Positions 7,125-15,814 of a stretch of DNA of 45,227 nt are shown here, piece after piece; position 1 is the stretch's first letter; every line of letters starts with the position of its first letter. This DNA is from Clostridiales bacterium (GTDB lineage Bacteria > Bacillota > Clostridia > Oscillospirales > QAKW01). Below the pieces are notes generated by a model. That model worked only from the letters and a program-made list of their open reading frames with translations. It made no database searches and was not told where the DNA came from. The position numbers were made by a program, and so were the translations under genes. The DNA lies in contig QAKW01000001.1 in assembly GCA_003343605.1 (NCBI GenBank), positions 1-45,227 on the forward strand, in the 5' to 3' direction.

Positions 7125-9524
7125 TCAGGTGCGCAGGGCTGCGCCCAGGGCAACCACTCCATCGATCATTTTTTTAATCTTCTGATCGATTTCCTCATCG
7201 CTCAGAGTACGGTCGGCAGCCCGGAAAGTCAGGCTGAAGGCCACGCTTTTTTTGCCGGAAGCAATCTGCTTGCCTTCATAGATATCAAACAGGCTGATGC
7301 TTTCCAGAATTGCGCCGCCTTTTTCGCGCATGACCTTTTCCATTTCCCCAACAGTTAAAAGCCGATCGCAGACAAAAGCCAGATCACGCCCGGTTGCAGG
7401 AAATTTCGGAAGCGGTCGGTAGGTTTTTGCAGGCTTTTCAACCTTAAACAGCGTATTGAAATAAAGATTTGCGATAAAAACATTTTCCGGCAAGCCAAAC
7501 TGCGCCGGAATCAACGGATGAACAGCGCCGAGAAAGCCCAGCAGTTCGCCCCGATAAAAAATTTGTGCGGCTTTGCCGGGATGGAGCGAGGGGTGCGTGC
7601 GGCAGGGGATGAATTCAATCTCGTTCAGTGGAAGACCGGCTGCATCCAAAATCTGCTCCACTGCGCCCTTCAGGGTGTAGAAGCTCTCTTCCTTTCCGTA
7701 GCAGCCGGCAGTATATTCAATCTGTTCCGCCGGCAGCGTATCCCTTCCGGTAAAGGTATAGGTTGTGGCGGGTTCGAATAACCGCGCCGTAAGATTTCGG
7801 TTGTTATAATTAAATGCCAGGGCGGTAAGCAGGCTGCCGATCGCCGTTGTGCGCATTACGCTGGTGTCCTCTCCCAGGGGGTTGGAGATGGTTACGCTTT
7901 TTCGGTATGGGCTGTCTGCCGGAAGCAGCAGCTTATCATAAATTTTCGGACTGATAAAGCTATAGGTGCAGATTTCATTATAACCGCATGCAAGAAAGGC
8001 TTCAGAAAGCTGCTTCTGCAGCGCCTGCTCCGGCGTCAGCTTACCCTGTGTTGTTGCCATTTGAACCAGGGTGGTCGGGATCTGATCGTAGCCGTAAAGC
8101 CGGACAATTTCTTCCGCCAGATCGGCCTCGCCTTCCACATCGTCCCGGAAAGAGGGAACCTTCACGATCCAGGGGGTTTTGCTGTCGTCAACCGTGAATT
8201 CCAGTCTGATAAGGGCGTCCTTCATAAAGTGCGGATCGATCTGCGTTCCGAGAAAAGTGTTGATTCGCTCCGGTCGCATGGAGATGATGCGCGGTGATCG
8301 CAAATCGTTGTTGATGTCGATCAGCCCGGCAACTACGGTACCGCCGGCAAGCTGTTCCGCCAGGGCGCAGGCACGGTCCAGCGCGTCCTGCGTCAGAACC
8401 GGATCCAGCCCTTTTTCATAGCGGGAAGAAGCGTCGGTACGCAATCCCAGCGCGCGGGAGGCTTTGCGCACGGTGACGCCGTCAAAATTGGCGGATTCAA
8501 AAACAATGGTGGTGGTATCGGCCTCAATTTCGCTGTTGAGCCCGCCCATCAGGCCGGCAACCGCAATGGTACGCTGCTGATCGGCAATGGTGAGCATGGA
8601 GCTGTTTAAACTACGCTCCTGGCCATCGAGCGTGGTAAAGGATTCGTTTTCGCCAGCCATTTTTACAATGATTTCACCGCCGCCGATATGGCGGTAATCA
8701 AAAGCATGCATTGGTTGACCGTATTCTATCATCACATAATTGGTGATATCCACAATATTATTGATCGGCCGGATTCCAACGGCATGCAGCCGGTTGCGCA
8801 TCCATAAAGGAGAGGGGCCTATCTTTACATTTTTTACAACCCGTGCGCTGTAGCGCGGGCAGGCCTTCGGTTCCAGAACCGTTACCTTGAGATAACGCTC
8901 AATCCGGTCGTTTTCATCCTCTGAGAAGGAGGAAGCCGGTTTTTGAAAGGGGCGGCGGTAGGTGGCCGCCGCTTCCCGGGCCAGGCCGATAACCGAAAGA
9001 CAATCCGGCCGGTTTGGGGTGATTTCAAATTCAATCATAGGGTCGTTCAGCCCCAGTGCTTCATCGATCGGCGTTCCGGGCGTATATTCGCCGGGCAGAA
9101 TCATAATGCCGTCTTCAATACAGGTGGGGAAATTGCCGGTATTCAGATTCAACTCTCCCAGAGAGCAGAGCATGCCATTGGATGGCAGGCCGCGCAGCTT
9201 TCCTTTTTTTATTTTAACCCCGTTTGGCAGCAGGCTGTTATCCAGCGCCGCAGGCACATAATCACCTGCTTTGATGTTCTGCGCGCCGGTAATAATCTGC
9301 ACGGGCTCACTTTCGCCGACATCTACCTTACAAACCTTCAAATGATCGGAATTGGGGTGATCCGCGACTTCCAGCAGGTGCCCAACCACCACCCGGCTGA
9401 TCGAATCGTTCCAGCAGCTGAAGGTTTCAACCTTTGAGCCGCTCATCGTTAAATCCTTTGCAATTTCGGCTGCCGATTCCGGAAGATCCAGAAAATCGCC
9501 GAGCCAGCCTTTTGTAACATTCAT
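7125..9524 (-). CDS. pheT: Phenylalanine--tRNA ligase beta subunit
   Basis: Beta chain of the alpha2-beta2 phenylalanyl-tRNA synthetase, which charges tRNA-Phe in the cytoplasm. The 799 residues match the full-length bacterial form. Domains in order: N-terminal residues, an OB-fold tRNA-binding domain (about 40-150, with VGHLLEVADHPNSDHLKVCKVDVG), B3/B4 editing domain (about 210-390, with GIRPINNIVDITNYVMIEYGQPMHAFD), B5 domain (about 400-475), catalytic-like core (about 485-690) and the C-terminal ferredoxin-fold anticodon-binding domain (about 700-795, FPATGRDLAFV). AAGGAGGG precedes the start and pheS ends 15 bases upstream, so the two form one operon under the T-box. Confidence 0.97.
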   Translation of the reverse strand: MNVTKGWLGDFLDLPESAAEIAKDLTMSGSKVETFSCWNDSISRVVVGHLLEVADHPNSDHLKVCKVDVGESEPVQIITGAQNIKAGDYVPAALDNSLLPNGVKIKKGKLRGLPSNGMLCSLGELNLNTGNFPTCIEDGIMILPGEYTPGTPIDEALGLNDPMIEFEITPNRPDCLSVIGLAREAAATYRRPFQKPASSFSEDENDRIERYLKVTVLEPKACPRYSARVVKNVKIGPSPLWMRNRLHAVGIRPINNIVDITNYVMIEYGQPMHAFDYRHIGGGEIIVKMAGENESFTTLDGQERSLNSSMLTIADQQRTIAVAGLMGGLNSEIEADTTTIVFESANFDGVTVRKASRALGLRTDASSRYEKGLDPVLTQDALDRACALAEQLAGGTVVAGLIDINNDLRSPRIISMRPERINTFLGTQIDPHFMKDALIRLEFTVDDSKTPWIVKVPSFRDDVEGEADLAEEIVRLYGYDQIPTTLVQMATTQGKLTPEQALQKQLSEAFLACGYNEICTYSFISPKIYDKLLLPADSPYRKSVTISNPLGEDTSVMRTTAIGSLLTALAFNYNNRNLTARLFEPATTYTFTGRDTLPAEQIEYTAGCYGKEESFYTLKGAVEQILDAAGLPLNEIEFIPCRTHPSLHPGKAAQIFYRGELLGFLGAVHPLIPAQFGLPENVFIANLYFNTLFKVEKPAKTYRPLPKFPATGRDLAFVCDRLLTVGEMEKVMREKGGAILESISLFDIYEGKQIASGKKSVAFSLTFRAADRTLSDEEIDQKIKKMIDGVVALGAALRT

Positions 9525-9539
9525 AATGTGAAACCCTCC

Positions 9540-10559
9540 TTAAAACTGCTCAAGCAAACGAAGATCGTTTTCAAAAAACAGCCTCATATCGTCGATATTA
9601 AACCTGCGCATTACAATGCGCTCCAGCCCAAGACCGAATGCAAACCCGCTGTAAACCTCCGGATCAATATTACAGCCGGAGAGAACTTTGGGGTGCACCA
9701 TCCCGGCGCCTAGGATCTCGATCCATCCCTCTCCCTTGCACAGCCGGCAGCCTTTTCCGCCGCAGGAAAAGCAGCGGATATCCATTTCTGCAGAGGGCTC
9801 GGTAAAGGAGAAGTGATGCGGCCGGAACCGTACGACCGCTTCCTCCCCGTAAAGACGTTTGGCAAAGAGCTCCAGCGTTCCCTTTAAATCACTCATACGG
9901 ATCCCCTGATCAACCACCAGCCCTTCAATCTGATGAAAGAGGGGAGAGTGGGTGGCGTCCACCTCATCGGAACGGTAGACCCGCCCGGGCGCGATCACTT
10001 TAATCGGCGGTTTCTGCTGTTCCATTACCCGCACCTGCACCGGCGAGGTCTGCGTGCGCAGCAGAATATTTTCCGTAATATAAAACGTATCCTGCGTATC
10101 TCGCGCGGGATGATTTTTCGGCATATTGAGCGCTTCGAAATTATAATGATCGAATTCCACCTCCGGGCCGCTGGCAATCTGAAACCCCATCCCGAGAAAG
10201 ATATCTTTAATTTCATCTAAAACCTGGCTTAACGGATGCTTTTTGCCCAGTTTACCGCGCACGCCCGGAATGGTGACATCCAGCTGCTCTTCCTGCAGCC
10301 GGCGGGCCAGGTCTTCCTCTTCCAGCAGGCAGAGCTTATCCTCTATCGCCTTTTCGATCCGGCCGCGCACCTCATTTACCAACGCGCCCATTTTAGGCCG
10401 TTCCTCCGGGCTGAGTGCGCCCATTCCGCGCAGCAGTGCGGTCAGCTCGCCCTTTTTGCCCAAAAAGCGCACCCGCAGCCCTTCCAGGTCTGCTTTGGTT
10501 TTACAATCTTCCAGCCGTACCCGTGCCTCTGCACGAATCGCTTCCAGCTTTTCTTTCAT
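9540..10559 (-). CDS. pheS: Phenylalanine--tRNA ligase alpha subunit
   Basis: Catalytic alpha chain of phenylalanyl-tRNA synthetase (class II aminoacyl-tRNA synthetase). 339 residues, normal length. An N-terminal coiled-coil arm (about 1-90), then the catalytic domain with HPLSQVLDEIKDIF, GPEVEFDHYNFEALNMPKNHPARD, LLRTQTSPVQVRVM, the class II motif 2 region (GRVYRSDEVDATHSPLFHQIEG) and motif 3 near GLGLERIVMRRF. GGAGG lies 7 bases before the ATG. A Phe-type T-box precedes it and pheT follows. Note SCGGKGCRLCKGEGW (about residues 260-275), a Cys-rich loop seen in many PheS proteins. Confidence 0.97.
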   Translation of the reverse strand: MKEKLEAIRAEARVRLEDCKTKADLEGLRVRFLGKKGELTALLRGMGALSPEERPKMGALVNEVRGRIEKAIEDKLCLLEEEDLARRLQEEQLDVTIPGVRGKLGKKHPLSQVLDEIKDIFLGMGFQIASGPEVEFDHYNFEALNMPKNHPARDTQDTFYITENILLRTQTSPVQVRVMEQQKPPIKVIAPGRVYRSDEVDATHSPLFHQIEGLVVDQGIRMSDLKGTLELFAKRLYGEEAVVRFRPHHFSFTEPSAEMDIRCFSCGGKGCRLCKGEGWIEILGAGMVHPKVLSGCNIDPEVYSGFAFGLGLERIVMRRFNIDDMRLFFENDLRLLEQF

Positions 10560-10585
10560 GGCTGTTCCTCCATTATCGTTGTAAA

Positions 10586-10812
10586 AAATAAAGACCCGCC
10601 CCTGTTAGGGACGAGCCTTGAAAAAACCCGTGTTACCACCCTGATTCCGGATTGTGAAAAATCCGGCGCTCATTTTTTAAAAACCCCTCTAACGGCGGGC
10701 CGCCGTTGCCTTTTCCAAAGCACCGCTCCCAGGCTGAATATCATACGGCTCCTTACCGGAAAAGCTTTCAGCCGCCGGCCTTTCCTCTCTGCATGGCGGT
10801 CACCGCATTTTA
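10586..10812 (-). promoter_or_regulatory. T-box riboswitch (Phe-specific) upstream of pheST
   Basis: Read on the minus strand: the base of stem I pairs ACCGC (10796-10800) with GCGGT (near 10722-10726). Within stem I an AGAGAGG-like motif and GGTAAGG element are followed by GATATTCAG, giving specifier codon TTC (Phe) at 10736-10738. The T-box core AGGGTGGTAACACGGG lies near 10626-10641 and contains the GGTGG sequence that contacts the uncharged tRNA end. A terminator stem (about 10593-10616) with a T-rich tail to 10585 overlaps the competing antiterminator. Uncharged tRNA-Phe should favour read-through into pheS. This accounts for nearly all of the 300-base gap between the EamA gene and pheS. 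The exact promoter is unclear; TAAAAT around 10808-10813 is a candidate -10. Confidence 0.9.
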
Positions 10813-10861
10813 ACACCTTTTCATTGCGTTTAAATCAGTTTACCATAATTATAAAATAAAA

Positions 10862-11752
10862 TCAACAGTTTTTTATAATCATAAATCCGAAAAACGTCAG
10901 AAGCAGGCTCAAAAGTGTGGTTACCTTTAGCGGTTCCTTGAAAAGGAGCCGGGCCATAAGCGTGGAAAGGAGCAGAGATCCGCCCTGGAGCAAAGGATAA
11001 AGCTCCGCCGCCGGGATCAGCGCGGCCGCCCGAAGTTTAAGAAAAGAATGGCCAAAGTGAAACAAAGCCATTAAAAAGATAAGATGCAGTCCATTTTTCA
11101 AAAGCGGCTGCGCACTGGTGCGGTCCGCTGCTTTCTGTTTTAAAACCAGAAGGTAAGCCAGCAGCATCAGCAGCGTAATCAAATAAATAAAAAACTGATA
11201 GGCGGATGCACCGCCATTCGGCACCCTTACTGCATAAAGCTTTTGTGAAAAATCAGCAAATCCGCTTCCGAGCGCACAGATGATTAATGCCGCAAGCGTT
11301 CGTTTATCGGGAACACCTTTTACCGTTTTATTATAGCGATACATCAACAGCATTGCACAAAAAAGGATCAGCAGTCCCCAGAGCTGCCCGGGCTTGATGG
11401 GCTCTTTTAAGAAAAAGACCGCGCCTGCAATAGGCAGAATAATACTGAAAGTTAATGCGGTATCCACCAGTAGATACGCGCTGGAACGAACGGCCAGCAG
11501 CCAATTGATCAGAAACAATCCGTTTGCAAACCCTCCTAATAGCAGAATCGGAACAGTGTTTGGTGAAAGAAAGAGCTTATCGAATCCTTCTGCAATTAAA
11601 ACTCCCAGGCTGATTACAATGCAGAAAGCCATACGGATCAGGTTTAATAGAATAGAATCCTGATACCCCCGAATCAGCCCGCTGGCCCGCTTGCCGCAAT
11701 AGCCCTTGCTCACCCCGGCAAGAAGGGCGCCTGCCAGATATAGATAACCCAT
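10862..11752 (-). CDS. DMT superfamily (EamA-type) transporter
   Basis: A polytopic inner-membrane protein of about 296 residues with roughly ten hydrophobic segments arranged as two EamA-like halves, the layout of drug/metabolite transporters. The second half contains a conserved EPLKVTTLLSLLLTFFGFMII end typical of the family. I prefer the start at 11752 because the first membrane helix (MGYLYLAGALLAG) begins at once and the stop of the upstream gene is just before it; an in-frame ATG at 11776 overlaps that gene by 22 bases. Neither has a strong ribosome binding site, which suggests translational coupling to the oxidoreductase gene. Substrate unknown; context suggests a sugar-like or polyol-related compound. 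Confidence 0.75.
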   Translation of the reverse strand: MGYLYLAGALLAGVSKGYCGKRASGLIRGYQDSILLNLIRMAFCIVISLGVLIAEGFDKLFLSPNTVPILLLGGFANGLFLINWLLAVRSSAYLLVDTALTFSIILPIAGAVFFLKEPIKPGQLWGLLILFCAMLLMYRYNKTVKGVPDKRTLAALIICALGSGFADFSQKLYAVRVPNGGASAYQFFIYLITLLMLLAYLLVLKQKAADRTSAQPLLKNGLHLIFLMALFHFGHSFLKLRAAALIPAAELYPLLQGGSLLLSTLMARLLFKEPLKVTTLLSLLLTFFGFMIIKNC

Positions 11753-11754
11753 GA

Positions 11755-12888
11755 TTATACAAGCTCTACCCAGCAATGCTCTGCCGCCGCTTTATTTGCC
11801 GCCAGGCAGAGAGCGGCGCTTATCATTCCATCATGCAGCGTAGCGCAGGGCGATGCTTCGCCTTTTATTACGCGAATAAAATTTTGAATCAGCTGAAGGT
11901 CTCCGCCGCTGTGTCCGTGTTCGACAGGAAAAGTGATCCGGTCAACCCGATTCTCCAGATGATGGTATACGGTAATTGTTCCGGAAGAAAAGCTGAATTC
12001 CAGCGTTGCTTTATAGCCGATTAACCGTGCGCCGCGGTTCCCCGCACCCTTGCGGGCCACAAAATTTTGCGTATAAACGGTATGCAGGCCGCTTTGGTAT
12101 TCCAGCAGGATGGAGCCGCTGTCGTGATTTCCAGTATCTTTTGCGAAACAGCAGTATTCTCCGGGCTGATAATGGGGATCACTTTGTTTGACGTTCCAAT
12201 CGCTTTCGGTGCAGCTGCGCCGCTCCGAACAGTCGCGGCATTTTAATCCGGCCGGGTGATCTCCTTTGAAAATTTGCTTGGAAGAAACCGCCGTTAGGCG
12301 CAGGGGCCGTTCCCGTGGCAGTAAGGAACGAATATAATCCAGATCGTGCGTTGCTTTCTGCAGAAAAAGACCGCCTGTTTCCCGCTCGTCCCGATACCAT
12401 TTATGATAATAGCCGCGGCCGTAGGGAACATTATTAAATGCCTGTACCTGAGAGAGCGTACCCAGTGTTCCGTTTTCCACGATTTCTTTTACCGTTTTAA
12501 CCAGAGCACAGCTCCGCAGGGGAAAGGACACAACGGTTTTCGACTCCATCTGCGGCAAAATGCCCTGCAGCAGGTTTAGCTGCTCTTGATTGATGCAGAC
12601 AGGTTTTTCCAAAAAGAGCGGAAGGTTATAGCGTGCCGCTGTTAAAGCCATAGGCGTATGCAGGCTGCACCGCGTGCCGATAAACAGACCATCCAACGGT
12701 TCTTTTTTCAGCATTTCCTCAAGTTCTCCATACCACCGAACCTGCGGATTTTGTATCTTTTGGAGCGCTGTTTCCTCCGGCTGTTGTGGATCAGCCACTG
12801 CGACAACCCGGCAGTCTTCCATTTCAGTCAGCAGTTTGATGAGACTCTGCATTCTTTTTCCGTATCCGGCGATTCCAATTTTCAGCAT
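11755..12888 (-). CDS. Gfo/Idh/MocA family oxidoreductase
   Basis: A 377-residue NAD(P)-dependent oxidoreductase. The N-terminal Rossmann fold starts MLKIGIAGYGKRMQSLIKLL and VVAVADPQ, and the family signature LFLEKPVCIN (about residues 113-122) holds the conserved EKP. The C-terminal substrate domain includes TGGLFLQKATHDLDYIRSLL, with the H-D-D-like active-site pattern. A Cys-rich insert (C217, C220, C226 and a CC pair near 245) resembles inserts in some Gfo/Idh proteins. The gene is divergent from an AraC regulator and coupled to an EamA transporter, so the three probably handle one sugar, inositol or amino-sugar derivative under AraC control. Substrate not identifiable. Confidence 0.85.
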   Translation of the reverse strand: MLKIGIAGYGKRMQSLIKLLTEMEDCRVVAVADPQQPEETALQKIQNPQVRWYGELEEMLKKEPLDGLFIGTRCSLHTPMALTAARYNLPLFLEKPVCINQEQLNLLQGILPQMESKTVVSFPLRSCALVKTVKEIVENGTLGTLSQVQAFNNVPYGRGYYHKWYRDERETGGLFLQKATHDLDYIRSLLPRERPLRLTAVSSKQIFKGDHPAGLKCRDCSERRSCTESDWNVKQSDPHYQPGEYCCFAKDTGNHDSGSILLEYQSGLHTVYTQNFVARKGAGNRGARLIGYKATLEFSFSSGTITVYHHLENRVDRITFPVEHGHSGGDLQLIQNFIRVIKGEASPCATLHDGMISAALCLAANKAAAEHCWVELV

Positions 12889-12983
12889 ATGCCTGCTCCT
12901 TTTTCGTTGTTTTTATAGAGCTTACACTATTTTTTAAAAAAATAATAGAGAAAATACAGCTAAAAATTAGCATAAAGCTGCTA

Positions 12984-13011
12984 TTTACTTTTTGGTAATT
13001 TTCTTTATAAT
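12984..13011 (+). promoter_or_regulatory. Predicted promoter for the AraC-type regulator
   Basis: TTTACT (12984-12989), 16-base spacer, TATAAT (13006-13011), 20 bases before the start. The divergent gap of 143 bases (12889-13031) is AT-rich and must also hold the promoter for the Gfo/Idh gene; a TATAAA on the minus strand is a weak candidate. Confidence 0.5.
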
Positions 13012-13031
13012 AATACCCGGAGGGCCGCATC

Positions 13032-13853
13032 ATGAAAAAGATTAGTTTTGAAGCAGTATCACCGGAATTTTTACGGGTCAACAGCTGCGGGAGGCAACTG
13101 CTGGGGAAACAGGATTATCATTGCTCCCGGCCATATGGCCGAATAGACTATCATCTTTTATATCTCCGCTGTGGCCGCTGCCATATTAAAACAGCGGAGA
13201 GGGAGCTGGTGATTGAGGCCGGGGATTTGGCGTTTTTTTATCCGGGGGAAATGCAGGATTACCGATTTTTGGGAAAAGACCGCACGGTTTCCTGCTATGT
13301 CCATTTTACCGGCAGCGGATGTGAGCGGCTGCTGGAGCGCCTTTTTCCCAAAGGCCGCCGTTTTTACCATATTGGTTTGGATCAGGCGATAGATGAAGTT
13401 TTTAATCGTTTACTATTTGAATATTATTCTAAAAAGAAACAGTATGAAACGGTATGCGCTGCCTGTTTAATGGCGTTTCTCGCCCTGGCTGCCCGGTACT
13501 GTGAAAACCGATCTGCTCAAGGAAGCGGTGATTTACTGATGGAAGAAAGCTGCAAGTGGATGCAGCTGAACTACCAGAAAAAGATCTCCATCTGTGAAGC
13601 GGCGGCGCAGTGCGGCCTGAGTGTGAGCCGCTATGCGCATCGTTTCAAACTGGCTTTCGGGATTACGCCAATCCAGTATTTACACACGATACGTATAGAA
13701 CAGGCAAAAGAAATGCTGCGCTCTACCGATTGTGGGATTGCTGAAGTTGCGGAACTGGTCGGTTGGCCGGATGCAAATTATTTCAGCAGAATTTTTAAAA
13801 AATATACGGGATTATCACCTTATCATTTTGCAAAAGCAACCATTGAAAAATAA
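13032..13853 (+). CDS. AraC family transcriptional regulator
   Basis: A 273-residue regulator with an N-terminal cupin-like ligand-binding half (LRCGRCHIKTAERELVIEAGDLAFFYPGEMQDY) and a C-terminal double helix-turn-helix (from about residue 170: KISICEAAAQCGLSVSRYAHRFK, then DCGIAEVAELVGWPDANYFSRIFKKYTGLSP). Such proteins bind a small molecule, often a sugar, and activate or repress nearby promoters. It is divergent from the Gfo/Idh-EamA pair, which is its likely target. GGAGGG lies 9 bases upstream of the ATG. Confidence 0.93.
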   Translation: MKKISFEAVSPEFLRVNSCGRQLLGKQDYHCSRPYGRIDYHLLYLRCGRCHIKTAERELVIEAGDLAFFYPGEMQDYRFLGKDRTVSCYVHFTGSGCERLLERLFPKGRRFYHIGLDQAIDEVFNRLLFEYYSKKKQYETVCAACLMAFLALAARYCENRSAQGSGDLLMEESCKWMQLNYQKKISICEAAAQCGLSVSRYAHRFKLAFGITPIQYLHTIRIEQAKEMLRSTDCGIAEVAELVGWPDANYFSRIFKKYTGLSPYHFAKATIEK

Positions 13854-13919
13854 AAGGAACTATGATAAGATATTTATATCAAAAATTCCCAGTGAGGACA
13901 CATGCGGAAGGAATAGACG

Positions 13920-14402
13920 ATGGAAAATTTTATTGAATACAGCTTACCCTATAAACTAACGGCGCAGGATCAGCTTAAGCGGATGCTTTGCATTTTTGTT
14001 CCGTTGCTTGCGGGCGTGGGGCTGATCATGTGGCTGGGTCTGCTTGGCATTTTGCTTTGTGCGGTGCTTTGCTATATTTCTTACCGGCTTTTTGTTGGTT
14101 TTTATTATGAGCTGGAGTATTCCCTGCTGGAAAATGAAATCACTTTCTCTAAGATCATCAATAAGGAACGTCGGCGGGAGCTGCTGAAGGCGGATATAGC
14201 CAAAACGGAACGCTACGGTCTGCTGGAGAATCTGCCCAAACAGGCGGGAAAAATTTATTCGTTTCTATCCCATCAGGGGGAGGAGCCGGCTTATTATTGG
14301 ATTACAGGAAATGAAAAAGGGGAAAAACTCTGTATCCTGTTTCAGCCGAATGAAGCGGTTTTAGAGGTCTTCAGCGTGCGCGCCAGAGGTAAAATGCAAT
14401 GA
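13920..14402 (+). CDS. Small membrane protein, DUF6106-like
   Basis: A 160-residue protein with two adjacent membrane helices (about residues 22-60) followed by a soluble part. The arrangement, with an N-terminal MENFIEYSLPYKLTAQDQLKRM and a membrane-proximal YYELEYSLLENEITFSKI strand region, resembles the uncharacterised DUF6106 family of Clostridia, though I recognise this only moderately. GGAAGGA precedes the start. The stop overlaps the next start as ATGA, so it is translationally coupled to the NAD(P)HX repair gene. No function can be given. Confidence 0.7.
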   Translation: MENFIEYSLPYKLTAQDQLKRMLCIFVPLLAGVGLIMWLGLLGILLCAVLCYISYRLFVGFYYELEYSLLENEITFSKIINKERRRELLKADIAKTERYGLLENLPKQAGKIYSFLSHQGEEPAYYWITGNEKGEKLCILFQPNEAVLEVFSVRARGKMQ

Positions 14403-15814
14403 AGATTGCCATGCCCGGGCAAATGAAAGAAATGGATCAGCGAACAGTAAAGGAAGGCTATTTTACTTCTCTGGAGCTGATGGAAAATGCCGCCCAGGCG
14501 CTCTACCGCGTAGTTTCTGCCATAATGGAAGAGCAAGGAATTACCCGTGTTGTTCTGCTGGCGGGAACGGGAAACAATGGAGGCGACGCATATGCGCTGG
14601 CCTGCCTGCTGGATTCTGTTTACCAGCCATCGATTATTGCGGTTGGTTCCGGGGAGCGGACGCCGGACTGCATGTATTACTACCGGCAGTGTCTGGAAAG
14701 AGGCATTCCCTTTATTGATGATCCTGCAGGGTTTCCACTGGTGGTCGACGGTGTTTTCGGTACCGGATTTCATGGAACGCTTTCGCCGGAAATCCAGCAG
14801 CTGTTCAAGAAAATTTACATGCCGGTAGTTGCGATTGATCTGCCCAGCGGCATGGATGGAAAAAGCGGCTGTTGTGCGCCGGGAACGCTGCAGCCGGAAT
14901 ATACCGTTACGTTTGCATATAAAAAACCCTGCCATCTTCTGGCAGATTGCGGAAAGGTTGTTTTGGCGGATATTGGAATCCCTTCCTCTTATGAAGAGGG
15001 GCTTTCACGCAGTGAGTTGATCCCTTTTTTGCCCCGGCGGGAAGAATGGGGGCATAAAAACAGCTACGGTTCGGTCGGCTTACTGGTGGGTGCGGCAACT
15101 TATCCGGGGGCGGCGGCTCTGGCGCTGACCGGGGCATTGCAGAGCGGGGCCGGGCTGGTGTTTGGTTATCTGCCGCGTTTTGCGCGCCGCGCGGCAGCGG
15201 CAAAATTTTACGGGCCTGTTTTGGCGCCTGTGCGCCGGCTGTTTCCTTTACGCTGCGGCAGTTATCTGGCCGGAAGCGGGCTTGGAAGAAGCAGGGCCGC
15301 GGGGCGAAAGGTGCGGGCGCTCTGGAAAACCGACCGGCCGCTGGTAATCGATGGCGATGGTTTATGGCATCTTCAAAAATTTCTAGACCGGCGAAGCGCT
15401 CCTACAATTTTGACTCCGCATCTGGGGGAGTTTTCCCGCCTGGCCGGAATCGAAAAAGAGGAGCTGCTGCAAAACAGAATCGAATATGCGGAAGAATTCG
15501 CGAAGCGTTATGGCTGTATTCTGGTTTTAAAGGATGCCGCGACCCTGATTACCGACGGCGATCAAACACAGATTTTATCTGCTCCCTGCTCTGCGCTGGC
15601 CAAAGGCGGAAGCGGAGATTTGCTGGCCGGGCTGATCGCAGGGCTTCTTGCCGGCGGCGGAGCGCCTTTTTCCCTTGCTGCAACCGGCGTTTACCTGCAC
15701 AATCGTGCGGCGCGGCTTGCGACCGCGGAGCATAGTGCCCGCTCAGTGCAGCCGGAAATGATTGCCCGCTATTTGGATCGGGCCTGGATGGAGTTGGAGC
15801 ATGGAACTTTTTAA
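14399..15814 (+). CDS. nnr: Bifunctional NAD(P)H-hydrate epimerase / ADP-dependent dehydratase
   Basis: Repairs damaged NADHX and NADPHX: the N-terminal epimerase (YjeF_N, about 1-200) interconverts R and S forms and the C-terminal dehydratase (about 205-460) restores NAD(P)H using ADP. Epimerase motifs are MENAAQALYR, AGTGNNGGDAYALA, VVDGVFGTGFHG and IDLPSGMDG. Dehydratase motifs are GHKNSYGSVGLLVG, VIDGDGLWHL, ILTPHLGEFSRLAG and GGSGDLLAGLIAGLLA. At 471 residues it is about 40 shorter than the E. coli protein; the region between the two halves of the dehydratase domain appears compact, but the key motifs are kept. It overlaps the gene before by 4 bases and alr after by 14, a tightly coupled operon. 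Confidence 0.93.
   Translation: MKIAMPGQMKEMDQRTVKEGYFTSLELMENAAQALYRVVSAIMEEQGITRVVLLAGTGNNGGDAYALACLLDSVYQPSIIAVGSGERTPDCMYYYRQCLERGIPFIDDPAGFPLVVDGVFGTGFHGTLSPEIQQLFKKIYMPVVAIDLPSGMDGKSGCCAPGTLQPEYTVTFAYKKPCHLLADCGKVVLADIGIPSSYEEGLSRSELIPFLPRREEWGHKNSYGSVGLLVGAATYPGAAALALTGALQSGAGLVFGYLPRFARRAAAAKFYGPVLAPVRRLFPLRCGSYLAGSGLGRSRAAGRKVRALWKTDRPLVIDGDGLWHLQKFLDRRSAPTILTPHLGEFSRLAGIEKEELLQNRIEYAEEFAKRYGCILVLKDAATLITDGDQTQILSAPCSALAKGGSGDLLAGLIAGLLAGGGAPFSLAATGVYLHNRAARLATAEHSARSVQPEMIARYLDRAWMELEHGTF

Noticed and set aside
15762..15800. An upstream start that adds 13 residues to alanine racemase
   Set aside because: The extra residues do not match the family, and the internal ATG at 15801 has a better-placed ribosome binding site.
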